Source: Rhizobium sophoriradicis (lineage in GTDB: Bacteria; Pseudomonadota; Alphaproteobacteria; Rhizobiales; Rhizobiaceae). Taken from it: 64,000 nucleotides of DNA. The translations under genes were made by a program, and so were the position numbers. Where the stretch lies: contig NZ_RQIH01000015.1 of assembly GCF_003939025.1 (NCBI RefSeq), positions 62,001 through 126,000 of the forward strand, in the 5' to 3' direction. Positions 1 to 8,262 of this stretch are shown here, one piece after another. Under the pieces are notes generated by a model that saw nothing but the letters and a program-made list of their open reading frames with translations, did not search any database and had not been told where the DNA came from. Each line of letters begins with the position of its first letter. Position 1 is the stretch's first letter.

Positions 1-74
1 ACGGTAAAGCCGTCGAGGAGACCGGTCCGCGCATCGAAGCCGAAGCGGATTCCCTTGGCACGGATCTCGATCAT
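1..74 (-). CDS. Partial gene, N-terminal 24 residues of an unidentified protein
   Basis: An ATG at 74 overlaps the TGA of the upstream ABC ATPase gene as ATGA, so this is the next cistron of the same operon. Only 24 complete codons are inside the window; they begin MIEIRAKGIRFGFDART. The fragment is too short to assign. Its place after mocD, mocE, panB-like and ABC transporter genes suggests a catabolic enzyme for the transported compound, but that is inference. Confidence 0.6.
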   Translation of the reverse strand, partial: MIEIRAKGIRFGFDARTGLLDGFT

Positions 75-832
75 GCCGCGATATGTTCGCCTGTGATGAT
101 CTTTTCGACCTCCTGGATCGATGAGGTCGCGGGGCTTAGATCATCGGCGACGACGGTGCCGCGTCGCATCACCACCATGCGGTCCACCACCTGGAAGACA
201 TGATGGATGTTGTGCGCGATGAAAATGCAGGAGTGCCCGGTGTCGCGTGCCTCGCGCACGAAACGCAACACGCCCTGGGTTTCGGCGACACCGAGATTGT
301 TGGTGGGTTCGTCAAGGACGATGAGGTCGCTGTCGAAATACATGGCGCGTGCGATTGCCACCGCCTGCCGTTCCCCGCCGGACAGCGATCCGATCGGCGT
401 AGTGGGCGGAATGTTCTTCGAAATGCCGACTCGCTTCAGAAGATCGGCGGCAACTGCGTTCATCCGCTCCTGATCCAGCCGGTCGAGGAAGCGGGGGCCT
501 GTTCTGAGCTCCCGTCCGAGAAAGAGATTGCGGGCAATGGAAAGCTGCGGGACCAGGGCAGAGTCTTGGTAGATGGTTTCGATGCCGCTCGCGATCGCGT
601 CGTTGGTGCTGCGCAACCGCACTTCGCGGCCCTTGATGACGATCTGGCCGGACGTGTAGGGAACCGCGCCCGACAGCACCTTGATCAGGGTGGACTTGCC
701 CGCGCCGTTATCGCCGAGAAGGCCGACGATCTCGCCCTTTCTTATGGTGAGGTTGACATCGCGCAAGGCGTGGACGCGACCATAGAATTTCTCAATGTGT
801 CGCATCTCGACGAGGGTTTCGGTACCGCTCAT
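71..832 (-). CDS. Sugar-type ABC transporter ATP-binding protein (single ATPase domain)
   Basis: This 253-residue protein should power uptake by the permease and binding protein encoded just upstream. It has a Walker A motif (GDNGAGKST), an ABC signature (LSGGERQAVAIARA) and a Walker B motif (LIVLDEPT), all in one domain. Many carbohydrate-uptake ATPases with this permease type carry two fused domains; this is the short, single-domain form. I start it at the ATG at 832, two bases after the permease stop, because a longer in-frame reading would run through the permease gene. Its stop overlaps the next gene's start. The substrate is unknown; the operon points to a rhizopine-like or cyclitol-type compound. 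Confidence 0.92.
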   Translation of the reverse strand: MSGTETLVEMRHIEKFYGRVHALRDVNLTIRKGEIVGLLGDNGAGKSTLIKVLSGAVPYTSGQIVIKGREVRLRSTNDAIASGIETIYQDSALVPQLSIARNLFLGRELRTGPRFLDRLDQERMNAVAADLLKRVGISKNIPPTTPIGSLSGGERQAVAIARAMYFDSDLIVLDEPTNNLGVAETQGVLRFVREARDTGHSCIFIAHNIHHVFQVVDRMVVMRRGTVVADDLSPATSSIQEVEKIITGEHIAA

Positions 833-834
833 CC

Positions 835-1857
835 TCAGACCCCCGTATTGTGCCGGCGCTCGAGGCCGGCATGGAGCGCCATCATCGCCAGGATGATCGC
901 ACCGATGAAAATATTGTAGGCGAGACCGGGCACCCCGATCAGGACGATCCCGTTGCGCATCAGTCGCAGGATCAGGACGCCGAGCAGGGTCCCAAGAATT
1001 GTCCCGCGGCCGCCATTCAGCACGGTGCCGCCGATCACCACCATCGCGATGACCTCGAGTTCGTAGCCGGTTCCGGCATTGGGGTTGGCGGCCGAGACGC
1101 GGATCGACGAGACGATGCCGGCAAAGGCCGCCATTGCGGCAGACAGCATGAACAGGATGACCTTGACCCTGGCGATCGGCACCCCGCGGTTTCGGGCAGC
1201 ATTGGGATTGCCGCCGGTCGCCTGGATCCAGTTGCCGAACCGGGTGCGGGTCAGGACGTAGTGTAGCGCCAACGCTAGCACTACGAACCAGATGAGGCTC
1301 ATGAAAACACGCAGGTCGCCGATATAGAAGTCGCCGACCAGCAATTGCGCCAACCACTGCTCTTCGGCGTCCCAGGTGCGCTGCGGAAAGCCGGCCGTCA
1401 GCCACAAGGCCGTGCCGCGGATGACCAGCAGCGTACCCAGCGTCACCAGGAATGAAGGGATAGCGAGACGGGTGACGAACAGACCGTTGAAAAGACCGAT
1501 CGCCAGAGCGACGGCTATGCCCGCAAGGAACGCCAGCGGTAAGGGAAGCACGTCCGCATTGAACAAAGTCCACATCACCACGGGGGCGAAGCCGAAGACG
1601 GAACCGACCGAAAGGTCAAATTCTCCCGCGGTCATCAGAAGGGTCATTGCGAGCGCGATGAGGCCGAGTTCGACGGTGAAAGTGAGGGCATTGCCGACAT
1701 TGATCAGCGACAGGAAGGCGGGGTTGATCGCCGTGAAAATGACGAGCATCGCGATCAGAAGGACGAAAGGCCCGAATTCCGGATAGGCGATAAACGTCCT
1801 GACCAGGCTAGGCCTGTCGCGTGGCGGAGTAAGAGCGTCGCTGCTTTGCTCGATCAT
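835..1857 (-). CDS. Sugar-type ABC transporter permease (BPD_transp_2 family)
   Basis: A 340-residue inner-membrane permease with many hydrophobic segments (from about residue 30) of the RbsC/monosaccharide type. It includes the family-typical regions AGEFDLSVGSVFG and TGGNPNAARNRGVPI. The start is the ATG at 1857, which has a GAGAG ribosome site about six bases upstream; an in-frame ATG at 1899 lacks such a site. It lies between the binding protein and the ATPase genes on the same strand, so it is the membrane channel of one transporter. Confidence 0.92.
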   Translation of the reverse strand: MIEQSSDALTPPRDRPSLVRTFIAYPEFGPFVLLIAMLVIFTAINPAFLSLINVGNALTFTVELGLIALAMTLLMTAGEFDLSVGSVFGFAPVVMWTLFNADVLPLPLAFLAGIAVALAIGLFNGLFVTRLAIPSFLVTLGTLLVIRGTALWLTAGFPQRTWDAEEQWLAQLLVGDFYIGDLRVFMSLIWFVVLALALHYVLTRTRFGNWIQATGGNPNAARNRGVPIARVKVILFMLSAAMAAFAGIVSSIRVSAANPNAGTGYELEVIAMVVIGGTVLNGGRGTILGTLLGVLILRLMRNGIVLIGVPGLAYNIFIGAIILAMMALHAGLERRHNTGV

Positions 1858-1926
1858 GGTGGACTCTCGCGTTGGGGCTATAACAGGCATCCGCGGCAAG
1901 CTACCGCGGATGCCGGGTTGGCATGC

Positions 1927-2868
1927 TTATTTGCCGCCCATGATCTTAGCGTAGAACGGCGCCTTATCGGCCTCGTAGAGTGCGCCAGTGATGATGTCGA
2001 AGTTGATCGGGATTCCGCTCGCTTCAGACATCAGCGCCGAAAGGCACATGTATGAGGTCGCCAACGGATCCTGCCACATTCCGGCATTCACATAACCTTC
2101 GCTGACCTCCGTAGTCGTATCCAACGAGTTGCCCCATCCCACCACCGGAATCTCGCCTTTGGCGATGCCGGCCTGATCCCACACGCGTTTGACAGAACCG
2201 GTTACGAGATCGCCGAGACCGATGACGGCATTGATCTTCTTACGGTTGGCGGTCACGTAGTCGGTCATCCGGTTGATGGCCTCGGCCTGGTCGTAGGACG
2301 CATCCTGGATTTCCCAAGTGATCCCGAGCGGCTTGAACACTTCGTCGGCACCCGCCGATTCCTCTTCGCCGTAGCCTGCACCCGGAACTTCGAGCGGCAT
2401 CCAGACGAAATCTCCCTTCTTCACCAGCTTATGGTCGACCAGATACTGTGCCCAGGTGCGGCCGACGACCTTGAGATCGACGCCGACATAGGCTCTCCAG
2501 GCCGGCGCCGGGTCCTTGGTGTTGAAGTTGATGACCGGGATGTTGGCCCGGTTGGCCTCGTTGACAACATCCACCAAGGTGCCAGGCCCCGGGCTCGTCG
2601 TGCAGATGCCGTTCGCGCCGGCGGCGATGGCGGCGCGGATGGCTTCCTGATGGCTCGGTACATCATTCGAATGGAAGGACGTGTTCACCTTCACGCCGGT
2701 ATCGGCAGCGAATTTCTCGGCACCCTGAAGAAAGTAGGTCCAGACCGGATCGGTCGGGGAGCCGTGCGATATCCAGTAAAAGGTTTTGTTCGCCGCACTC
2801 TGCGCCATTGCTGCTGCCGGCATCAGCGCCAATGCGGCCACCGCGCCCAGAAAAGTCCGTCTCAGCAT
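1927..2868 (-). CDS. Periplasmic sugar-type substrate-binding protein (Peripla_BP_4)
   Basis: A 313-residue periplasmic protein with a Sec signal peptide (LLRRTFLGAVAALALMPAAA-like N-terminus, cleavage near AMA-QS). The body resembles ribose/rhizopine-binding proteins: the ligand-recognition stretches GICTTSPGP, IPVINFNTKD and GLGDLVTGS are of this type. A strong GGGAGG site precedes the ATG at 2868. It is followed by permease and ATPase genes and preceded by mocD, mocE and panB-like genes. A rhizopine (MocB-like) ligand is plausible by context but not shown. Confidence 0.9.
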   Translation of the reverse strand: MLRRTFLGAVAALALMPAAAMAQSAANKTFYWISHGSPTDPVWTYFLQGAEKFAADTGVKVNTSFHSNDVPSHQEAIRAAIAAGANGICTTSPGPGTLVDVVNEANRANIPVINFNTKDPAPAWRAYVGVDLKVVGRTWAQYLVDHKLVKKGDFVWMPLEVPGAGYGEEESAGADEVFKPLGITWEIQDASYDQAEAINRMTDYVTANRKKINAVIGLGDLVTGSVKRVWDQAGIAKGEIPVVGWGNSLDTTTEVSEGYVNAGMWQDPLATSYMCLSALMSEASGIPINFDIITGALYEADKAPFYAKIMGGK

Positions 2869-2962
2869 GTCCCGTTTCCTCCCTTTGGTTTGGCCGGTCT
2901 ATAGCTCCTCCCGGCCGGTGAAAGCTGTTGTATGACGCGTGACGTGGCGGCGGGCGGCCTCC

Positions 2963-3799
2963 TCATTGCCGATCGACCCCGTCGATGAACTTCTCCAGTT
3001 CGCGCGGATCCATGCGGATCAGATGACAATCCTGCGGGAAGGCACCACCGGCGACGTCCGCGGCATATTCGGTGAAAGCTGCGATCCGCTCGCGTTGCAG
3101 CCGCGCATATTCGGCATCGAAATCGCGATAGGTTCGGGCGTGGCGCGGGACGTGACCTTCGGTGTAGCCCAGTATATCGTTGGCGAAGAGATACTGCGCG
3201 TCGCAGCCAGCCCCGGCACCCATCGACCATAAAAGGATTTCGACCCGTTTGCTGATCTCGGCCGCGACTTCGGCGGGCACCACTTCAATTTCGACCGCGA
3301 AGGCACCGGCGCTCTCATAGGCTTTGACCTCCTTGAAGAGCCGCAACGCCGCCTCGGCAGTCTTGCCGACGGCTTTGAAGCCACCGGTCCAGGTGGCGCG
3401 GGTAGGAACCAGCCCGACGTGACCAACGACGGGAAAATATTCACGGGAGAGCTTTTCGACCGTCTTCAGCGAGCCCGAACAGTAGACCGCGTCGGCGCCG
3501 CGGCTCAGCGCATTGCCGCACCAGCGCAGATAATCGTCCGGGGTACCCATCTCGAGATGGGTCTGCCCGGTCATCGAGAAGACCGTCGGCGCAACCGCGC
3601 GGTAGTGCGGATCAAGGACGATCTCGGCCGGCACGGAGGCGACATCGATCCCCGCCGCTTCGGCGGCTGCCGCCTCATCGAGGCTGAAATAGCGCAACAT
3701 GGTCAACTGACGCCGGCCCTTCCAGGCGCGCAGGTCCGCCACCGTCGGCAAACGGCGTGATGCGGCGCCCCGGCTCTCCTGTCTTCTCAACTCTGTCAT
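2963..3799 (-). CDS. PanB-like (ketopantoate hydroxymethyltransferase family) enzyme of a catabolic operon
   Basis: This 278-residue protein belongs to the PEP mutase/PanB barrel superfamily. The central part (HVGLVPTRATWTGGFKAVGK, then GAFAVEIEVVPAEVAAEI and GAGAGCDAQYLF) aligns by eye with PanB, including the catalytic glutamate region. The N-terminal third is divergent: the PanB DSLGM metal motif is replaced by a region around GIDVASVPAE. Placement between a Rieske ferredoxin gene (4-base overlap) and an ABC transporter gene, rather than beside panC, argues against pantothenate synthesis. I infer an aldol-type or C-C lyase role in the operon's catabolic path. Confidence 0.8.
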   Translation of the reverse strand: MTELRRQESRGAASRRLPTVADLRAWKGRRQLTMLRYFSLDEAAAAEAAGIDVASVPAEIVLDPHYRAVAPTVFSMTGQTHLEMGTPDDYLRWCGNALSRGADAVYCSGSLKTVEKLSREYFPVVGHVGLVPTRATWTGGFKAVGKTAEAALRLFKEVKAYESAGAFAVEIEVVPAEVAAEISKRVEILLWSMGAGAGCDAQYLFANDILGYTEGHVPRHARTYRDFDAEYARLQRERIAAFTEYAADVAGGAFPQDCHLIRMDPRELEKFIDGVDRQ

Positions 3800-4107
3800 T
3801 CGACCAGCACCAGGACTTGCCCGCCCTCGCGCCGGACGGAATAGGTTCGCAGGTTCTCGCAGGCAGGCGAGCGCTTGGCCTCACCCGTTCGATAGTCGAA
3901 TTGGCCATTATGTCTGGGACACTCGATCACATAGTCGAGCACCAATCCGTCTGAGAGCTCCACCTGCTCGTGGGTACAGAGCCCATCGGTGCAAAAGAAT
4001 TCGTCGTCAGGGCTGCGAAAGATTGCAAAGCTCCGTCCGCCATGGATCCAGCCCAAAACGTCTTCCTTTTCGATGTCGTCTTCGGCGCAGGCAGCGATCC
4101 AGGGCAT
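3796..4107 (-). CDS. mocE: MocE-like Rieske [2Fe-2S] ferredoxin
   Basis: A 103-residue soluble Rieske protein that should deliver electrons to the neighbouring MocD-like oxygenase. The cluster ligands are visible as C-x-H (LCTHE) and C-x2-H (CPRHNG). I chose the ATG at 4107 because GAGG sits about six bases upstream and family members start near this point. In-frame ATGs at 4137 and 4158 exist, the latter overlapping the mocD stop. MocE was described in rhizopine catabolism together with MocD and a reductase, MocF. No reductase gene is seen here. Confidence 0.88.
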   Translation of the reverse strand: MPWIAACAEDDIEKEDVLGWIHGGRSFAIFRSPDDEFFCTDGLCTHEQVELSDGLVLDYVIECPRHNGQFDYRTGEAKRSPACENLRTYSVRREGGQVLVLVE

Positions 4108-4154
4108 ATGGTCCTCGTTTCCATGTTCAATGGGCATCTCTGATGGCCGGGCGA

Positions 4155-5300
4155 TCATGCGAGGGACCTTTCCGGCACAGCCGCATGCAGCTCTTCGCGA
4201 TAAGGCTTCGCCCCTTGCGGCAAGGCACGCTTGAGATAATAGCCGGGCTCCCGTCTCTGCCGCATGATCGCTTGAAACACCTCGCGATAGCCGGCCCAGA
4301 TCGAGGTGTTGGCGGGCGGCAGGTCGTGCTTGATCGCCTCGTGCAGCCTTGCCAGCGCATGGTAAGGCACCATCGGGAACATGTGGTGTTCGACGTGATA
4401 GCCCATGTTCCAATAGATGAAGCGGCTGACGGGATTCATATAGACGGTGCGCGAATTAAGCCTATGGTCGAGCACGTCCTCCGCGAGCCCGCCGTGCTGG
4501 AGGAGCCCGGTCATCACCATATGCCAACAGCCATAGATGCGCGGACCGCCGATCAGAAGAAGCGGGATCGCCGCCTTCCAACCTGCACCGGCGACGAGCA
4601 TGCCTATGGTGGTCAGTATAGCGGCCGCGTAGATTGCCATATGCACCCGCGCCCAGAACACCGCCTTGGGCCATTCGCTCTCGGGCACGTAGTCCTTCTC
4701 GTCCGGCGAGAGGGCGCCGGCCGCATTACGCGCCAGCGTCCTGAGGTTCTGCCAGACCTCGACCACGCCGGTATAGGCGAGCGCTTTCAGCGTCAGCGCG
4801 ATTGGATGCATCCAGGCGATCTCAGGGTCTCGGCCGACAATGATTGTATCGGTATGGTGGCGGGCGTGGCTCCAGCGCCAGTTCACCGGGTTGCGTGCCA
4901 CCTGAAACGAGCAGATGTGATAAAGCACGTCATTCATCCAGCGCGTGCGAAAGGCGGTGCCGTGGCCGCATTCGTGCCAGCGTGCATCGCAGGCCGAGCC
5001 ATACATCACCCCATAGGCAAACCAGAACGGCACCGCCCACCAGCTGCCCCAGAACCAGATGCCGCCAACGGCAAAAGCCACGTGGAGAACTGCCCATAGA
5101 ATCGTGTCGCGGATCGCCGGCTGATCGCTGCGCTGCATCAACTCCTTCATCAGCTTGCGCGGCACGTCGGTGTGATACCATTCGGCCGCTACCAGACCCG
5201 CCTCGACGGCTTGTCTGGCGGAAGCACCGGTCAAACCGTAGTCGCGGGGGAGGGCGGCAGACTGCCCGCATGTTTCGCTATTAGCCGAATTGGCGCTCAT
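4155..5300 (-). CDS. mocD: MocD-like membrane di-iron oxygenase (fatty acid desaturase superfamily)
   Basis: A 381-residue integral membrane protein with the three histidine boxes of the desaturase/hydroxylase superfamily: WHECGH, HARHH and HVEHH. Hydrophobic helices lie between boxes one and two and again around residues 210-260. The start is the ATG at 5300, preceded by GGAG at eight bases. It is the first gene of the operon and is followed by mocE. In Rhizobium, MocD with MocE is linked to O-demethylation of the rhizopine 3-O-methyl-scyllo-inosamine. The real substrate here is inferred only from this homology. Confidence 0.87.
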   Translation of the reverse strand: MSANSANSETCGQSAALPRDYGLTGASARQAVEAGLVAAEWYHTDVPRKLMKELMQRSDQPAIRDTILWAVLHVAFAVGGIWFWGSWWAVPFWFAYGVMYGSACDARWHECGHGTAFRTRWMNDVLYHICSFQVARNPVNWRWSHARHHTDTIIVGRDPEIAWMHPIALTLKALAYTGVVEVWQNLRTLARNAAGALSPDEKDYVPESEWPKAVFWARVHMAIYAAAILTTIGMLVAGAGWKAAIPLLLIGGPRIYGCWHMVMTGLLQHGGLAEDVLDHRLNSRTVYMNPVSRFIYWNMGYHVEHHMFPMVPYHALARLHEAIKHDLPPANTSIWAGYREVFQAIMRQRREPGYYLKRALPQGAKPYREELHAAVPERSLA

Positions 5301-5546
5301 GCGATCATCTCCGGTGGCGGGAACAAATGCTGCGCTGAAAGCGACTGACCGGTCCCGCTCAAGCCGTTCACCTGTATTGCCGCCGGCACCTCGGACCGCT
5401 CCGGACACATCACCCGTTCGCCCCTACATCCATATTCATCACGCAGGGCCGCTGCGAGATCTGCCGATCCTCGGCCTGCCCCGGTGATGTTGTAATGACC
5501 CTGCTGATGCCAAACTGGGCTGCCGATAGAAGCTTCGCAACTCGAT

Positions 5547-5565
5547 ATCACATCAAATCACATCA
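5547..5565. promoter_or_regulatory. Putative LacI operator A: two direct copies of ATCACATCA, 10 bp apart
   Basis: ATCACATCA occurs at 5547-5555 and again at 5557-5565, exactly one helical turn apart. Read on the minus strand this is TGATGTGAT repeated upstream of mocD. The same sequence on the opposite strand lies near the lacI start, so a site for the local LacI protein is likely. Binding is inferred. Confidence 0.5.
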
Positions 5566-5671
5566 GTTACCTCCTCCCATATTGATTGGATTTCAGCGGA
5601 ACTCTTGGTAATTATTATATTTTAGACGCTCACTTCATTTCGCGGTTCTTACTTATGTTGCAGGTGGGGTA

Positions 5672-5701
5672 TGATGTGATTAACCTCATCTTTTGATGTG
5701 A
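5672..5701. promoter_or_regulatory. Putative LacI operator B: two copies of TGATGTGA upstream of the regulator
   Basis: TGATGTGAT lies at 5672-5680 and TGATGTGA at 5694-5701, 22 bp apart and 40-70 bp before the regulator's ATG. Together with operator A it makes two pairs facing each other about 110 bp apart, a layout that would allow DNA looping and autoregulation. Binding is inferred. Confidence 0.5.
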
Positions 5702-5740
5702 CAAAACGGCATTTCCCTCAACTGTGCAAAGGGAAGGACC

Positions 5741-6765
5741 ATGAAGAAAACGACCATTTCCGATGTCGCCCGGAAGGCTGGCCTCTCGACTGCAACGGTC
5801 GATCGAGCATTGAACGACCGTGGTGGTGTCAGCGCCGCCAATCGCCAGAGGGTGTTTCGCGCCGCGAAGGAACTGGGCTATCTGCCGACCGAGGGAATGC
5901 TTGCCTTGCCCTCGCGCCCCGCACATCTGGAGTTCTTCATCCCCTTTGCGCACAACTCATTCATGCAGGACGTCGCCAGGAAGATCACCACCTTCGCGTC
6001 ATCCCTGCCGCTCGTGGCGTCGTGCAATGTCACGGCACTCGACGGCATCGACCCTGACGCGCTCGTAGCGGCGCTGGAAGGTCTTCCGCTCCGGACCAAC
6101 GGCGTCGGGGTGATTGCCGTCGATCACCCGAAGACACGGCATGCGATCCGGCGCCTGTGCGAATCCGGGGTCCGCGTCGTGACCATCGTGACGGATGTTC
6201 TCTCGACCCCACGCTCTGCCTTCGTCGGCGTCGACAATCTGGTGGCGGGGCGAACCGCGGCGCTGATCATGGGCCTCACGTCGCGTGAGAAGAAGGGATC
6301 GATAGGACTGTTCCTCGGCTCGCGAACGCTCCACGGACACCAGCAGCGGGAATATGGATTCCGGACATTGCTGGAGGAGCAATTCAAGCATCTGACGATC
6401 CTTCCTGCCATCGAAACCCGTGACGAGAACAAGCTGTCCCAGCCGGCGATGGAACGGATGCTGCGCGACACCGACGATCTCGTCGGCGTCTATTGCGTCG
6501 GCGCAGGCAGGCCGGCATCGCCGAAGTTCTGCAAGCAGCGAAAGGAAACAAGCGTCCCTTCGTCATCATGCATGACCTCACTGACGCGACGCGGGCATGG
6601 CTGGCAGAAGATCTGATCGACGTCGTGATCGACCAGAATGCGCGCCTGATCGGCGAGCAGGTTGTCATAAGACTTCTCGGCTCGATCGCGGCAAGCACGC
6701 CGACCTTGTCTTTGAAGAACATCGAGCCACGGATCATCTTTCGCGAGAATATCCCACTCGTTTGA
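5741..6765 (+). pseudogene. LacI-family transcriptional regulator, interrupted by a single-base frameshift
   Basis: The N-terminal part (5741-6616 frame) opens with a clear LacI helix-turn-helix (TISDVARKAGLSTATVDRAL) and continues into a periplasmic-binding-like effector domain. Near 6505-6515, at the VYCVGAGR region, the reading frame leaves the family. The rest of the family (GIAEVLQAAKGNKRPFV to the C-terminus at 6765) is intact one frame back, as expected from loss of one G. Joined, the product would be about 341 residues, a normal LacI length. It may be a real pseudogene or a sequencing error. It is divergent from the moc-like operon and is its probable regulator. Confidence 0.85.
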
Positions 6766-6852
6766 AGCAGAGTGATTCCATGACGGGTTGTTGCGCCGGG
6801 CAGGCGTTGCACTTTCTGCTATGCCATGCCAGAAAACACGCGATAGTGGAAT

Positions 6853-8262
6853 GTGGCCGAGTCGGGGGTTCCATTGAGTTTGAGTTTGAGTTTGGCAAAG
6901 ATAGAAGAGCTTGCCCCGGATCAAGGCTCGCTCGCCGCGGCCAAGAAGCTTCTCAAACCCTCGAGCTGGCCGACGCTCGCCCAGGACGGATCGGGCCTCA
7001 TCTGGGGCGAATGCCAAGGCTCCGGCGCCACGCCCTACAGAATTTCCGTCACCGAACCCGATGCCGGCTACAAATGCAGTTGCCCCAGCCGGAAGTTTCC
7101 CTGCAAGCATTCGCTCGCCTTGATGTGGATGCGCGCTGACGGCAAGGTCGATTTTGCGACCGGAACGGCGCCGGACTGGGTGAACGACTGGCTGTCGCGC
7201 CGACGCGGACCTTATGCGGGCGCTCCAACAGCCGGCGCCGATAAACCCAAAGCGTCGATCGCGGCGACCGAGGAAATCGAGGCGGTGGTTGATCCGAAGG
7301 CGGAGGCCCGCGCGGCGGCGGCTCGGGAACGCAACCGGCTTGAGCGCGAGACGTCCATCGCCAACGGCCTCGACGAACTCAATACCTGGATTGCCGACCA
7401 GATGGATGCTGGTTTCGCCGCCTTTCCGGCCAAGGCAACGGCTACCTGCCGGGTAATGGCTCAGCGCCTGTTTGACGCCAAGGCCTCCGGCCTGGCGCTC
7501 CGGGTCGATACCATTCCGGCGCGGCTTTTCGCCCGCGCGGAGGCGGCCCGCCCGATTGCTGCCATTCAGGAACTCGCTACCCTGCATCTGCTGGCCGAGG
7601 CCTATCGCCGCCAGGATAGCCTGTCCGAGCCATTGCGCCAGGATCTCAGGCAGATGATGGGCTGGAACGTCACGCGTGAAGCGCTGCTCGAGGATGAACG
7701 GGCGCTGCGCGTTTCCGGCGCCTGGCGAGTTTGGGCGACCCGCAGCGAGGTGCAGCCGGATAAGCTCCGCCGGATCGAGACCTGGCTTCACGGTAGCGAC
7801 AGGCATGCGGTGCTCATCGAATACGTCCCGGTTTCCACGGGCGCCTCCTCAAGCGGCTACAGCGTTGGCGATACTTTCGAAGCTGAATTGATTTTTTATC
7901 CGTCGAGCGTGCCATTGCGCGCGCTGATCGCCAGCCAGGCAACCGGCAGCGTCATGTCCGACGCTGCGCTGGCGCTTCCGCCGCACGATCTCGCCGACGC
8001 CTATGGGCTTTACGAGGAGGCCTTGACCGAAAAACCCTGGCTCGGCGACTATCCGGTCATGTTTCGCGGGGCGCGGCTCAGGCGCTCGGGCGAAACCATC
8101 CACCTCAGCGGCCATGGGATCAGTCTTCCGCTTGCGAAATCGCAATCGGCGGCAAGCTGGCCGCTCCTGCAGCTCGAAGCGATCGATGGCGCCGGGCTTT
8201 GGGATGGGACCGAGCTGACGCTCTGCTGGTCTGAAACGGCGCTTGGACGGTGGACCGCATGA
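6853..8262 (+). CDS. SWIM zinc-finger protein, first gene of a MoxR/VWA operon (YehQ-like)
   Basis: A 469-residue protein with a SWIM motif (CSCPSRKFPCKH, residues about 75-86), a zinc-binding module usually acting in nucleic-acid or protein binding. The remainder is rich in helices and has no catalytic motif I recognise. The start is probably the GTG at 6853. The next codons contain a tandem TTGAGT repeat, and a TTG within it could also serve. The stop overlaps the next gene as ATGA. I recall a related SWIM protein, YehQ, next to yehL (AAA+), yehM and yehP (VWA) in E. coli, which matches this operon. Confidence 0.85.
   Translation: MAESGVPLSLSLSLAKIEELAPDQGSLAAAKKLLKPSSWPTLAQDGSGLIWGECQGSGATPYRISVTEPDAGYKCSCPSRKFPCKHSLALMWMRADGKVDFATGTAPDWVNDWLSRRRGPYAGAPTAGADKPKASIAATEEIEAVVDPKAEARAAAARERNRLERETSIANGLDELNTWIADQMDAGFAAFPAKATATCRVMAQRLFDAKASGLALRVDTIPARLFARAEAARPIAAIQELATLHLLAEAYRRQDSLSEPLRQDLRQMMGWNVTREALLEDERALRVSGAWRVWATRSEVQPDKLRRIETWLHGSDRHAVLIEYVPVSTGASSSGYSVGDTFEAELIFYPSSVPLRALIASQATGSVMSDAALALPPHDLADAYGLYEEALTEKPWLGDYPVMFRGARLRRSGETIHLSGHGISLPLAKSQSAASWPLLQLEAIDGAGLWDGTELTLCWSETALGRWTA

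Larger units (their letters stand above)
5301..5740. other. Divergent intergenic region between the moc-like operon and its LacI regulator
   Basis: These 440 bases separate mocD (minus) from the lacI-type gene (plus). They hold four copies of the octamer TGATGTGA, two on each strand, annotated separately. A short minus-strand reading frame (84 codons, 5297-5551) touches mocD but has no recognisable family and is not called. No other gene is seen. Confidence 0.6.

Noticed and set aside
5297..5551. Minus-strand 84-codon frame overlapping the mocD start
   Set aside because: No ribosome site, no recognisable family, and it covers the putative operator; more likely untranslated leader.
6490..7806. 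Minus-strand open frame of 438 codons
   Set aside because: It lies wholly opposite the SWIM gene, has no family resemblance, and is the antisense by-product of GC-rich codon use.
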